Part shown: in pieces, positions 1-7,854 of the stretch
Position numbering within the stretch: position 1 is the stretch's first letter
Layout: each line of letters opens with the position of its first letter
Program-made: the position numbers and the translations under genes
Assembly: GCA_044233795.1 (NCBI GenBank)
Contig: JBIIJL010000044.1
Location: 1 to 17,954, forward strand
Direction of reading: 5' to 3'
Length of the DNA stretch: 17,954 nucleotides
Origin: JBIIJL01 sp044233795
GTDB lineage: Bacteria > Pseudomonadota > Gammaproteobacteria > Legionellales > Legionellaceae
Notes under the pieces: model-generated
Database searches by the model: none
What the model was told of the DNA's origin: nothing
The model's input: the letters and a program-made list of their open reading frames with translations, nothing else

Positions 1-633
1 CAAGTCAATAAACGCACCATAGTCAGTTAGGTTTTTAACCACACCTGTAAGCTCTTGTCCATCATGTAATGATTCAAGCAACGCTTGTCTGTCGGCACTG
101 CTTTCCTCTTCCACAACGGCACGTCGGGATACAACGATATTGTTGCGCTTAAGATCCATCTTAATAACTTTGAATTCAAGCTCTTTGCCTTCAAGATAAG
201 ATGGGTCACGAACAGGTCTGACATCGACCAAAGAACCAGGAAGAAACGCTCGAATGGTGCCAATTTCAACAGTAAAACCACCCTTGACTTTTCCAGATAT
301 TAATCCAGTCACAGTCTCATTGTTTTCATGTGATTTAGATAATCTTCGCCATGCTTCTTGACGTTTGGCCTTTTCTCTAGATAGCAATGTTTCACCATAG
401 CCGTCTTCAACAGAATCGAGGGCTACTTCGACAGTATCACCGACATTAATTTCCAATTCGCCATTTTTGTCATGGAATTCTTCAATGGCAACAATCCCTT
501 CAGACTTTAGTCCAGCATTAAGCGTGACATAATCATCATCAATACCAATGACTTTAGCTAGGATAATTGCACCGGGATAAAATTGGGCACCGATAATACT
601 TTTTTCGAATAGTTCTTTGAAACTTTCAGACAT
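1..633 (-). CDS. rpsA: 30S ribosomal protein S1, N-terminal part (cut by window edge)
   Basis: The first 211 codons of ribosomal protein S1, which binds mRNA on the 30S subunit and helps initiate translation on weak or structured leaders. The frame opens with MSESFKELFEKS and stays open to base 1, so the rest lies outside the window. It carries the first S1/OB repeats with highly conserved runs such as GETLLSREKAKRQEAW, GKVKGGFTVE, IRAFLPGSLVDVRPVRDP and VKNLTDYGAFID. These match the E. coli protein almost residue for residue. The ATG at 633-631 is preceded by AAAGAG at a sensible distance. It is the last visible gene of the gyrA-serC-aroA-cmk-rpsA series and follows cmk by 63 bases, the largest gap in that series, so it may also have its own promoter. 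Identity is very secure. Confidence 0.97.
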   Translation of the reverse strand, partial: MSESFKELFEKSIIGAQFYPGAIILAKVIGIDDDYVTLNAGLKSEGIVAIEEFHDKNGELEINVGDTVEVALDSVEDGYGETLLSREKAKRQEAWRRLSKSHENNETVTGLISGKVKGGFTVEIGTIRAFLPGSLVDVRPVRDPSYLEGKELEFKVIKMDLKRNNIVVSRRAVVEEESSADRQALLESLHDGQELTGVVKNLTDYGAFIDL

Positions 634-696
634 GTTAATAAACTCTTTAGTAAATAAATGGAAGCTTGCAATCAGCACAACTTCCCCCCAATAAAC

Positions 697-1377
697 TCAC
701 ATTCTTTCTTCGACTAATTGTAATACATTGCCGAAGACTTGTACAATTGATTGTCCTGTTGTGTCGATTTGCACCGCATCTGCCGCGGGTTTTAAGGGAG
801 AATGCAAACGCCCTGAATCCCGTGCGTCACGTTTTGACAACTCATCAACAACCTGCGCGAGGCTAACATCATTTTCACTTTGTTTCAACTGTAAATACCT
901 TCTAGCCGCCCTTTCTTCAACGCTTGCATATAAGTAGATCTTTAAATAAGCTTGAGGAAATACAACTGTGCCCATATCACGTCCATCTGTGACCAATCCT
1001 GGTGGCTGACAAAAATCACGCTGTCTAGCTAAAAGAGCTATTCGTACGTCAGGATGCGTGGCAATTTTAGAGGCGGCTGCGCCACATTCTTCTGTACGTA
1101 TTTTGCCGCTTATCTCCTGATTATCGAGAAATACCGTACTATGTTTGCCTAAATCGACTTGAAAGCGCAAATTAAGGTGCTGAGCTACAGAAATCAATGC
1201 ATCACTATCGCTTAGAGATATCTTCTTCTCTAAAGCCGCATATGCAAGGACACGGTAGAGCGCACCACTGTCAAGAAAATGCCATCCTAAATGTTCTGCT
1301 AGCAACTGACAAATCGTTCCTTTCCCTGTTCCACTGGGACCATCAATAGTAATTACAGGAGCGGCTGCCTCACTCAT
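697..1377 (-). CDS. cmk: Cytidylate kinase
   Basis: Cytidylate kinase phosphorylates CMP and dCMP with ATP in pyrimidine nucleotide salvage. The P-loop GPSGTGKGT is at residues 13-21, LDSGALYR (CMP-binding region) at 35-42 and DGRDMGT at 131-137. The length of 226 residues fits the bacterial family. An ATG two codons upstream (1383) is also possible, but the AAGG on the mRNA lies only 3 bases from it and 9 bases from the ATG at 1377, so the downstream start is preferred. The start overlaps the end of aroA by 8 bases, which suggests translational coupling. The cmk-rpsA order is typical of Proteobacteria. Confidence 0.95.
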   Translation of the reverse strand: MSEAAAPVITIDGPSGTGKGTICQLLAEHLGWHFLDSGALYRVLAYAALEKKISLSDSDALISVAQHLNLRFQVDLGKHSTVFLDNQEISGKIRTEECGAAASKIATHPDVRIALLARQRDFCQPPGLVTDGRDMGTVVFPQAYLKIYLYASVEERAARRYLQLKQSENDVSLAQVVDELSKRDARDSGRLHSPLKPAADAVQIDTTGQSIVQVFGNVLQLVEERM

Positions 1378-2683
1378 CAACATCTGCCTTGATATTTAAA
1401 CTAAGCTGCCTCGCGAGTGTAACAAAAGTAGGAAATGATGTGGCGACATTGTCACAATCTAAAATTGTAACGGGCGCTTTCGAGATACTTCCTGCGATGG
1501 CAAAGGCCATGGCTATCCGATGATCTTGATGACTATCAACAGTCCCCCCCTGAAATACACCACCTTGAATAGAGGCTCCATCGTCATATGCTTCTGCATC
1601 GATGCCAAGCGTTCGAAGTCCTTCAACCATTGCTCCAATTCGGTCACTTTCTTTCAGGCGTAGTTCTTTTGCGCCATGAAGAACGGTTCGTCCCTTCGCA
1701 ACGCTTGCCGCAATGAAAATAATGGGAAATTCGTCAATAGCTGAAGGAACCCATGCGGTAGGAATATCAATGCCTTCCAAAGGTGCATACTTGACCAGCA
1801 AGTCAGCAACCAACTCTTCCCCGCATAAATGCTTGTTGGTAATTTTAATGTTCGCACCCATGCGATTGAGGATTTGTAATACCCCAATTCTCGTGGGATT
1901 TATCCCTACATTGCGTATAAATATTTCTGAGTCAGGAATGATGGTTGCGGCAATAATAAAAAAAGCCGCAGATGAAATATCCCCAGGTACTTTAATCTCG
2001 GTGCCAATGCATTCGCTCTGCCCATTGATGATGATAGCATTATCTGATTTTCGCAAAGGATATGAAAACGCTGTCAGCATCCGTTCTGTATGATCTCTTG
2101 AATGGTTTGACTCAACAATTTTCGTTTCACTATCAGCATAAAGACCCGCCAACAATAAACATGATTTTACTTGGGCACTTGCTTCAGGCATTTCATAGTA
2201 CATGCCATGCAAAACATGCCCTCCTCGAATTATCAATGGAGGGCATCCGTTACTGGTTAATACTGATGCACCCATCAGATGGAGCGGGCGTCTTATACGC
2301 TCCATAGGGCGTTTCATGAGGCTCTCATCACCCCTTAATTCGCTATCGAATGCTTGTCCAGATAAAATACCCGCAAGTAAGCGCATGGTCGTCCCTGAGT
2401 TTCCACAGTTGATGACTGCCGCAGGCTTATGTAACCCTTTTTTCCCCACTCCATGAACAATCACACGGCCTTTAGAGGGGCCGTCAATTTTAACACCCAT
2501 GGACTGAAAAGCTCGTATCGTGGCCAAACAGTCATCGCCCTCAAGAAACCCTGATATGGTTGTGGTGCCCTTTGCGATTGCGCCAAGCATTATCGCTCGA
2601 TGAGAAATTGATTTATCACCAGGAACGGTTATGTCTCCTAGTAGGGCTGATGATGCGCTGCTCTGGTACTTCAATGACTTCAT
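1370..2683 (-). CDS. aroA: 3-phosphoshikimate 1-carboxyvinyltransferase (EPSP synthase)
   Basis: EPSP synthase joins shikimate-3-phosphate and phosphoenolpyruvate in the sixth step of the shikimate pathway, in the cytosol. Visible signatures are PGDKSISHR (21-29), GNSGTT (94-99), SAQVK (169-173), RDHTE (196-200), NPTR (262-265), catalytic Asp/Glu in IDEFP (316-320), LKESDR (343-348) and DHRIAMAFA. The SAQxK, RxHxE and NxTR combination is that described for class II EPSP synthases. The glycine in GNSGTT is retained, unlike the alanine of the CP4 enzyme. The frame extends upstream to a TTG at 2704, but the ATG at 2683 begins one base after the serC stop, has AAGGA upstream and gives a normal 437 residues. 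By memory it is close to the Coxiella burnetii enzyme. It sits between serC and cmk in the operon. Confidence 0.96.
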   Translation of the reverse strand: MKSLKYQSSASSALLGDITVPGDKSISHRAIMLGAIAKGTTTISGFLEGDDCLATIRAFQSMGVKIDGPSKGRVIVHGVGKKGLHKPAAVINCGNSGTTMRLLAGILSGQAFDSELRGDESLMKRPMERIRRPLHLMGASVLTSNGCPPLIIRGGHVLHGMYYEMPEASAQVKSCLLLAGLYADSETKIVESNHSRDHTERMLTAFSYPLRKSDNAIIINGQSECIGTEIKVPGDISSAAFFIIAATIIPDSEIFIRNVGINPTRIGVLQILNRMGANIKITNKHLCGEELVADLLVKYAPLEGIDIPTAWVPSAIDEFPIIFIAASVAKGRTVLHGAKELRLKESDRIGAMVEGLRTLGIDAEAYDDGASIQGGVFQGGTVDSHQDHRIAMAFAIAGSISKAPVTILDCDNVATSFPTFVTLARQLSLNIKADVDE

Positions 2684-2684
2684 A

Positions 2685-3773
2685 TTATTGGTGTTCCTTT
2701 GCAAAGTCTCTCATAAATTGAATCAATGCCATCACTCCATCAATTGGCATGGAGTTGTATAAGCTAGCTCGCAAGCCACCAACTATCCGATGCCCTTTCA
2801 AAGAGCATAATCCGTATTTCTCAGCACCTGATATAAAAGCAGGTATAAGCTCTTCGCGGTAGAGAGAAAAACACACATTCATAAAAGAGCGAGAGTTAGG
2901 TTTCACCTTACAAAAGTACAATGAAGAAGAATCGATGTACTCATAAAGACGAGAGGCTTTAATTATATTTTCCTGATAAAAAGCAGTTAAACCTCCATTA
3001 GATTTGAGCCATAGTAACATTTTTTTAGCCATATATAGGCTGAATACTGGTGGCGTTGCATATAAAGACTGATGCTCAACATACGTATTGAAATCGAGCA
3101 TGATAGGAAGATTCTTTGATTTAGATTGTTGCAAAAATGAAGACTTGACGAACACTATCGTTAAACCCGGGAGAGAAATATTCTTTTGTGCACCTGCAAA
3201 AACAAGATCAAAGTCAGATACATTCATTGGTTCGCCTAATATGCAAGATGACATATCAGCAACCAAGGGAATTTCGCCAACATCAGGTGTTGCTTGATAG
3301 CGGACCCCATTGATGGTTTCATTTGGAGTATAAAATACGTAGGATGTGTCCTGAGCTATCGATGATTTAGCAATAATAGGCGAAGATGTGAATGCGTCTC
3401 CTTCAGCGCTCGAAATCGACGTTGCTGATCCAATTTTCGATGCTTCTTCAAATGCCATTTGAGACCAAACTCCTGACACCAGATAAAGAGCTTGATATTT
3501 TGGGCTCATAAAATTCATGGGAATCATGGCAAATTGCATACGCGCTGGAAAAGGTAAAAAAAGCACTTGGTAGTCATTCGGAATAGCCAACAACTCAACA
3601 AAAAGTTCTCGAAGTTCATCCATTAATTCAACAATATAGACTGAACGATGTCCAACCTCCATCACCGACATACCTAAATTTTTCCAATTGAGAAGCTCTT
3701 TTTGAGCCTCTAACAAGATAGGTAGAGGCAGCATGCTCGGCCCTGCGCTGAAGTTATAAACTCTCTTCGTCAT
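2685..3773 (-). CDS. serC: Phosphoserine aminotransferase
   Basis: A PLP enzyme converting 3-phosphohydroxypyruvate and glutamate to phosphoserine (serine pathway), also used in vitamin B6 synthesis in many gammaproteobacteria. The PLP lysine is K197 in AGAQKN. D173, T153 and W103 are at the expected places, as are the C-terminal GHRIVGGLRAS and most of the substrate loops. Choosing the ATG at 3773 gives 362 residues, exactly the E. coli length, with GAGGAA seven bases upstream. The earlier ATG at 3791 is less likely. The start overlaps the gyrA end by 20 bases. Odd: the phosphate-binding loop usually reads (H/Q)GG(G/A)R, but here it reads PFPAR (74-78). The Asn-Thr pair at 239-240 of E. coli is Ala-Thr here. 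The family is secure; full activity is less certain. Confidence 0.93.
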   Translation of the reverse strand: MTKRVYNFSAGPSMLPLPILLEAQKELLNWKNLGMSVMEVGHRSVYIVELMDELRELFVELLAIPNDYQVLFLPFPARMQFAMIPMNFMSPKYQALYLVSGVWSQMAFEEASKIGSATSISSAEGDAFTSSPIIAKSSIAQDTSYVFYTPNETINGVRYQATPDVGEIPLVADMSSCILGEPMNVSDFDLVFAGAQKNISLPGLTIVFVKSSFLQQSKSKNLPIMLDFNTYVEHQSLYATPPVFSLYMAKKMLLWLKSNGGLTAFYQENIIKASRLYEYIDSSSLYFCKVKPNSRSFMNVCFSLYREELIPAFISGAEKYGLCSLKGHRIVGGLRASLYNSMPIDGVMALIQFMRDFAKEHQ

Positions 3774-6366
3774 GGGAAGATTCCTCTTCATTTATTGACG
3801 CCTCATCGTCCGCTGATGCGTCATGATTGCCCTCATCATGAATCTCTTCTATGCGTTGCATGCCAACAACATGCTCACCAGGGGATACGTTAATTAAACG
3901 AACCCCCTGTGTATTTCGACCGATAATAGATAATTCATCCATTTTAAACCGCACAAGGGTACCAAGAGCTGTTATCAACATTGCTTCATCCCGATCGGTA
4001 ACCTGCAATGCGCGCACTACTTTACCGTTGCGTTCACTTACTTGGATAGAAATAACGCCTTGACCACCTCGTCCTGTCACCCGATATTCCTCAACATCAG
4101 TACGTTTGCCAAAACCAAACTCAGTGGCTGTAAGAATGGTACCACCTTCTTTCAAGACCACGAGCGACACGACTGATTGCCCTTCTTGTAGTCTGATTCC
4201 ACGCACTCCACGAGCAGTTCTACCCATAGGCCTAACCAAATGCTCTTCAAAACGAATAACTTTACCACCGTCTGAAAAGATCATAATATCTTTGCTGCCA
4301 TCGGTAATATCTACGCCAACCAAGAGGTCACCCTCATCAAGATCAACGGCAATGATGCCATTGGCACGTGGACGACTGAAGAGATTCAGCGGTACTTTTT
4401 TGACGGTGCCATGTTTGGTTGCCATAAATACAAATAACCCATCCAGATATTCGCGAACAGGTAGCATTGCATTGATAGATTCATTTTCAGCGAGTGGGAG
4501 TATGTTGACGATTGGCTTACCTCGAGAAATACGGCTCGCCAAAGGTAGTTGATAAGCTTTTAACCAATATAATTTACCATGATTGGAAAAACATAGCAGC
4601 GTATCATGAGTGCTTGCAATGACTAAGCGTTCAACAAAGTCTTCATCCTTAACGTGGGTGGCAGATTTACCCTTACCACCACGTCGTTGTGCTTGATAAG
4701 ATGAAATTGGCTGATATTTGACGTACCCTTGGTGCGATAATGTAACGACAACATCTTCTTCAGTGATTAAATCCTCAATCGTTAAATCTTCTTGTGATGC
4801 CATTATTTCCGTTCGCCGTGCATCGCCAAATTGAGTTTTCATTTCAATTAACTCTTCACGAATCACTTCCATGAGTCTCCCGGGCGATGCAAGAATATTT
4901 AAAAGCTCTTTAATTATCTCTAAAAGCTCCTGAAACTCCTTCAGAATCTTATCTTGCTCTAAGGCTGTTAAACGATGTAAACGAAGTTCAAGGATTGCTT
5001 GGGCCTGCATAGGAGATAAGCGATAACCTTCATCGGTTAAACCGTGGTCGGCTGGCAAATCATCAGGACGAGATGCATTGCTACCAGCATTGGATAACAT
5101 AGTGGAAACCAGCCCTGGTTGCCAACAACGCTCTAATAAACGTTCTCTAGCATCATTTGGTGTGGGTGATTTTTTGATGAGTTCAATCATTTCATCAATA
5201 TTCGCCAGAGCAATTCCCAGCCCCTCTAATAAATGTGCACGAGCACGCGCTTTCTTTAATTCAAAAATTGAACGCCTGGTAACCACTTCACGACGATGAC
5301 GGAGAAAATATTCAAGAATTTGCTTGATATTAAGCGTTCTTGGCTGTCCGTCAACCAAAGCTACCATATTTATGCCAAATACGTTTTGCATTTGAGTATG
5401 CGCATAAAGGTTATTTAACATCACTTCTGCTACTTCACCGCGTTTAAGCTCAATAACAACCCGCATACCTTGCTTATCAGACTCATCTCTAAGCCCTGAA
5501 ATACCTTCGATACGCTTCTCACGAACCAATTCCGCAATTCGCTCCACCAGCCGCGCTTTATTGACTTGGTAGGGAAGCTCGTAAATGATGATCGCTTGCC
5601 GACCACTATTTTCATCAGTTTCAATATCCGTACGGGCTCTAATGCAAATACGACCTCGACCGGTTCGGTAAGCCTCTACAATACCCGCACGACCATTGAT
5701 AATACCTCTCGTTGGAAAATCAGGGCCCGGAACAATCTCCATTAACTCCTCAATAGTGAGAGCAGGATTTGCAACCAAAGCAATACAGGCATCAATAATT
5801 TCAGTTAAGTTATGTGGCGGGATATTGGTCGCCATCCCCACGGCTATTCCTGAAGAACCATTAACCAATAAGTTCGGGATTCGAGAAGGTAAAACGACCG
5901 GTGCGAATTCAGTTTCATCATAGTTAGGACTAAAATCAACGGTTTCTTTATCAAGATCGGCCATTAAGGCATGGGCGAGCTTGGACATACGAACCTCGGT
6001 ATATCGCATTGCAGCAGGGGCATCACCATCTATAGATCCGAAATTTCCTTGGCCATCAACCAACATATAACGCATAGAAAAATTTTGCGCCATGCGAACA
6101 ATGGTATCGTATACTGCCGTATCACCGTGGGGATGATATTTACCAATCACATCCCCTACAACACGGGCAGATTTTTTATAAGGTTTATTCCAGTCATTTC
6201 CAAGCTCGCTCATTGCAAACAATACTCGTCGATGAACAGGTTTTAAACCGTCCCGTACATCAGGCAAAGCTCGACCCACAATTACGCTCATCGCATAATC
6301 AAGATAAGATTGCTTTAATTCGTCTTCAATATTGACTGGTGTGACTTCTTTGGCAGAGTAACCCAT
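3754..6366 (-). CDS. gyrA: DNA gyrase subunit A
   Basis: The breakage-reunion subunit of DNA gyrase, which with GyrB introduces negative supercoils. The catalytic tyrosine is Y122 in MRYTE. The quinolone-determining region reads GKYHPHGDTAVYD, with Thr at 83 and Asp at 87; Thr83 is the natural residue in several wild-type gammaproteobacteria. The GyrA box QRRGGKG is at 560-566, which marks it as gyrase rather than topoisomerase IV ParC. It is followed by the beta-pinwheel domain repeats and a very acidic tail rich in Asp and Glu. The length of 870 residues fits the family. The ATG at 6366 has AAGGA about 12 bases upstream, a little far. It is the first gene of the minus-strand operon and its 3' end overlaps serC. 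Confidence 0.97.
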   Translation of the reverse strand: MGYSAKEVTPVNIEDELKQSYLDYAMSVIVGRALPDVRDGLKPVHRRVLFAMSELGNDWNKPYKKSARVVGDVIGKYHPHGDTAVYDTIVRMAQNFSMRYMLVDGQGNFGSIDGDAPAAMRYTEVRMSKLAHALMADLDKETVDFSPNYDETEFAPVVLPSRIPNLLVNGSSGIAVGMATNIPPHNLTEIIDACIALVANPALTIEELMEIVPGPDFPTRGIINGRAGIVEAYRTGRGRICIRARTDIETDENSGRQAIIIYELPYQVNKARLVERIAELVREKRIEGISGLRDESDKQGMRVVIELKRGEVAEVMLNNLYAHTQMQNVFGINMVALVDGQPRTLNIKQILEYFLRHRREVVTRRSIFELKKARARAHLLEGLGIALANIDEMIELIKKSPTPNDARERLLERCWQPGLVSTMLSNAGSNASRPDDLPADHGLTDEGYRLSPMQAQAILELRLHRLTALEQDKILKEFQELLEIIKELLNILASPGRLMEVIREELIEMKTQFGDARRTEIMASQEDLTIEDLITEEDVVVTLSHQGYVKYQPISSYQAQRRGGKGKSATHVKDEDFVERLVIASTHDTLLCFSNHGKLYWLKAYQLPLASRISRGKPIVNILPLAENESINAMLPVREYLDGLFVFMATKHGTVKKVPLNLFSRPRANGIIAVDLDEGDLLVGVDITDGSKDIMIFSDGGKVIRFEEHLVRPMGRTARGVRGIRLQEGQSVVSLVVLKEGGTILTATEFGFGKRTDVEEYRVTGRGGQGVISIQVSERNGKVVRALQVTDRDEAMLITALGTLVRFKMDELSIIGRNTQGVRLINVSPGEHVVGMQRIEEIHDEGNHDASADDEASINEEESSHDEESL

Positions 6367-6444
6367 GATTAGGTCGTGTCCTTATGCAAGATTGAAATGA
6401 AACTAGCACAAGAGGATAGCATATACGCACTCGTAAATGAATGG

Positions 6445-6461
6445 GCGCCTCTCATCGGCGC
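6445..6461. other. GC-rich inverted repeat in the gyrA-gltA divergent region
   Basis: GCGCC (6445-6449) and GGCGC (6457-6461) form a short perfect inverted repeat around a 7-base spacer. It lies between the divergently read gyrA and gltA genes. There is no T-run after it on either strand, so it is not an obvious terminator. It could be an operator or chance. Confidence 0.25.
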
Positions 6462-6483
6462 GCATAGCTTTTCCATACTAAAA

Positions 6484-6512
6484 TTGACGTAGCTAACCAT
6501 TTTTTATATAGT
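6484..6512 (+). promoter_or_regulatory. sigma70-type promoter of gltA
   Basis: TTGACG (6484-6489), a 17-base spacer and TATAGT (6507-6512) give a near-consensus promoter. Transcription would start near 6519, leaving a leader of about 33 bases before the gltA ATG at 6552. The Shine-Dalgarno GGAG is at 6543-6546. No comparably good promoter was seen on the minus strand for gyrA. Confidence 0.75.
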
Positions 6513-6551
6513 CTTGCGCAAACAAACTCAATACCAAGATTTGGAGAATCA

Positions 6552-7823
6552 ATGAAACAAAACATCGCTCGTCTGACTGTGGATAGCAAAGAGCCTATCG
6601 ATTTACCCATATATTCTCCGACCATTGGTAAAGATGTTGTTGATATCAGTCCATTGAGTGCGAGTGGTTTATTCACATTTGACCCAGGTTTCGTCGCCAC
6701 GGCATCTTGTGAGTCTAAAATAACCTACATTGATGGCGAAAAAGGTATTTTGCTATATCGTGGGTATCCTATCGAACAGCTGGCCGAGAAAAAAGATTAT
6801 CTGGACGTTTGTTATCTTCTCTTAAATGGTGAATTACCCAATGCAAATGAGAAAACTACATTTGTAAACGCCATCAATCACCACACCATGGTTCATGAAC
6901 AAATGTACCAATTTCTGAACGGTTTTCGCCGGAGTGCTCACCCAATGGCCATTATGGTTGGTATTGTGGGAGGACTTTCTGCTTTCTATCATGAGTCTAT
7001 GAACATCTACAATCAAGACGATCGTTACATAGCGGCCATCAGACTCATTGCTAAAATGCCAACGCTCGCTGCAATGTCTTATAAATATTCGGTAGGCCTT
7101 CCCTATATGTATCCCCAAAATCGTAGGGGCTATGCCGACAATTTCTTACATATGCTGTTTGCAGTTCCCGCTGAAGAATACACACCTCATCCAGTCATTG
7201 CGAAAGCAATGGATACCATCTTTACCTTACATGCTGATCATGAACAAAATGCGTCAACATCAACTGTTCGACTCGCAGGTTCAACTGGTGCCAACCCATT
7301 TGCGTGTATTTCTGCAGGTATTGGTGCATTGTGGGGACCTGCTCATGGCGGTGCCAACGAAGCATGCTTAAATATGCTAAAAGAAATTGGCGATGTGAAG
7401 CAAATTAATCATTATATCAAACGTGCCAAGGACAAAGACGACCCTTTTCGCCTGATGGGTTTTGGACATAGAGTCTACAAAAGTTATGATCCACGAGCTA
7501 AAGTTATGCGCGAAACCTGTCATGACGTACTTAAAGCGATCGGCGCACACGACCAGCCTCTATTTAAACTTGCTCTAGAGCTAGAGCGTATAGCACTTGA
7601 AGATGAGTACTTCATTGAAAAGAAGCTATACCCAAATGTTGATTTTTATTCAGGAATTACCCTGAGCGCTATTGGCATCCCCTCAAATATGTTCACGGTG
7701 ATATTTGCACTCGCAAGAACCGTTGGTTGGATGTCACATTGGATTGAAATGACTGCCAACAAATCAAGAATTGGCCGGCCAAGACAATTGTATACCGGTG
7801 AGAAAGAGCGTAACGTTAAATAG
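6552..7823 (+). CDS. gltA: Citrate synthase (type II, Gram-negative)
   Basis: Citrate synthase condenses oxaloacetate and acetyl-CoA at the entry to the TCA cycle. The catalytic triad appears as H265 in GPAHGGANEA, H306 in GFGHRVYK and D364 in VDFYSG. HADHEQNASTSTVR (227-240) is another strongly conserved family segment. The N-terminal beta-rich region with FTFDPGF and the length of 423 residues fit the large hexameric form of Gram-negative bacteria (E. coli 427), which is commonly inhibited by NADH. The ATG is preceded by GGAG five bases away and by a strong promoter. glpD follows after 31 bases on the same strand, so the two may be co-transcribed. Confidence 0.97.
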   Translation: MKQNIARLTVDSKEPIDLPIYSPTIGKDVVDISPLSASGLFTFDPGFVATASCESKITYIDGEKGILLYRGYPIEQLAEKKDYLDVCYLLLNGELPNANEKTTFVNAINHHTMVHEQMYQFLNGFRRSAHPMAIMVGIVGGLSAFYHESMNIYNQDDRYIAAIRLIAKMPTLAAMSYKYSVGLPYMYPQNRRGYADNFLHMLFAVPAEEYTPHPVIAKAMDTIFTLHADHEQNASTSTVRLAGSTGANPFACISAGIGALWGPAHGGANEACLNMLKEIGDVKQINHYIKRAKDKDDPFRLMGFGHRVYKSYDPRAKVMRETCHDVLKAIGAHDQPLFKLALELERIALEDEYFIEKKLYPNVDFYSGITLSAIGIPSNMFTVIFALARTVGWMSHWIEMTANKSRIGRPRQLYTGEKERNVK

Positions 7824-7854
7824 CTATTAAAGCTCTTTAGTTACAGGGAACGGT

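Noticed and set aside
3536..3556. Frameshift pair in serC explaining the PFP loop
   Set aside because: The frame and alignment are intact on both sides without any length change, so substitution is simpler, though a sequencing error cannot be excluded.
3851..4552. Plus-strand frames opposite gyrA (70 and 148 codons)
   Set aside because: They are antisense shadows of a highly conserved coding gene.
7803..7838. AAAGAGC/GCTCTTT inverted repeat between gltA and glpD as a terminator
   Set aside because: A 7-bp stem with a 22-base loop and no T-run is too weak; co-transcription is more likely.
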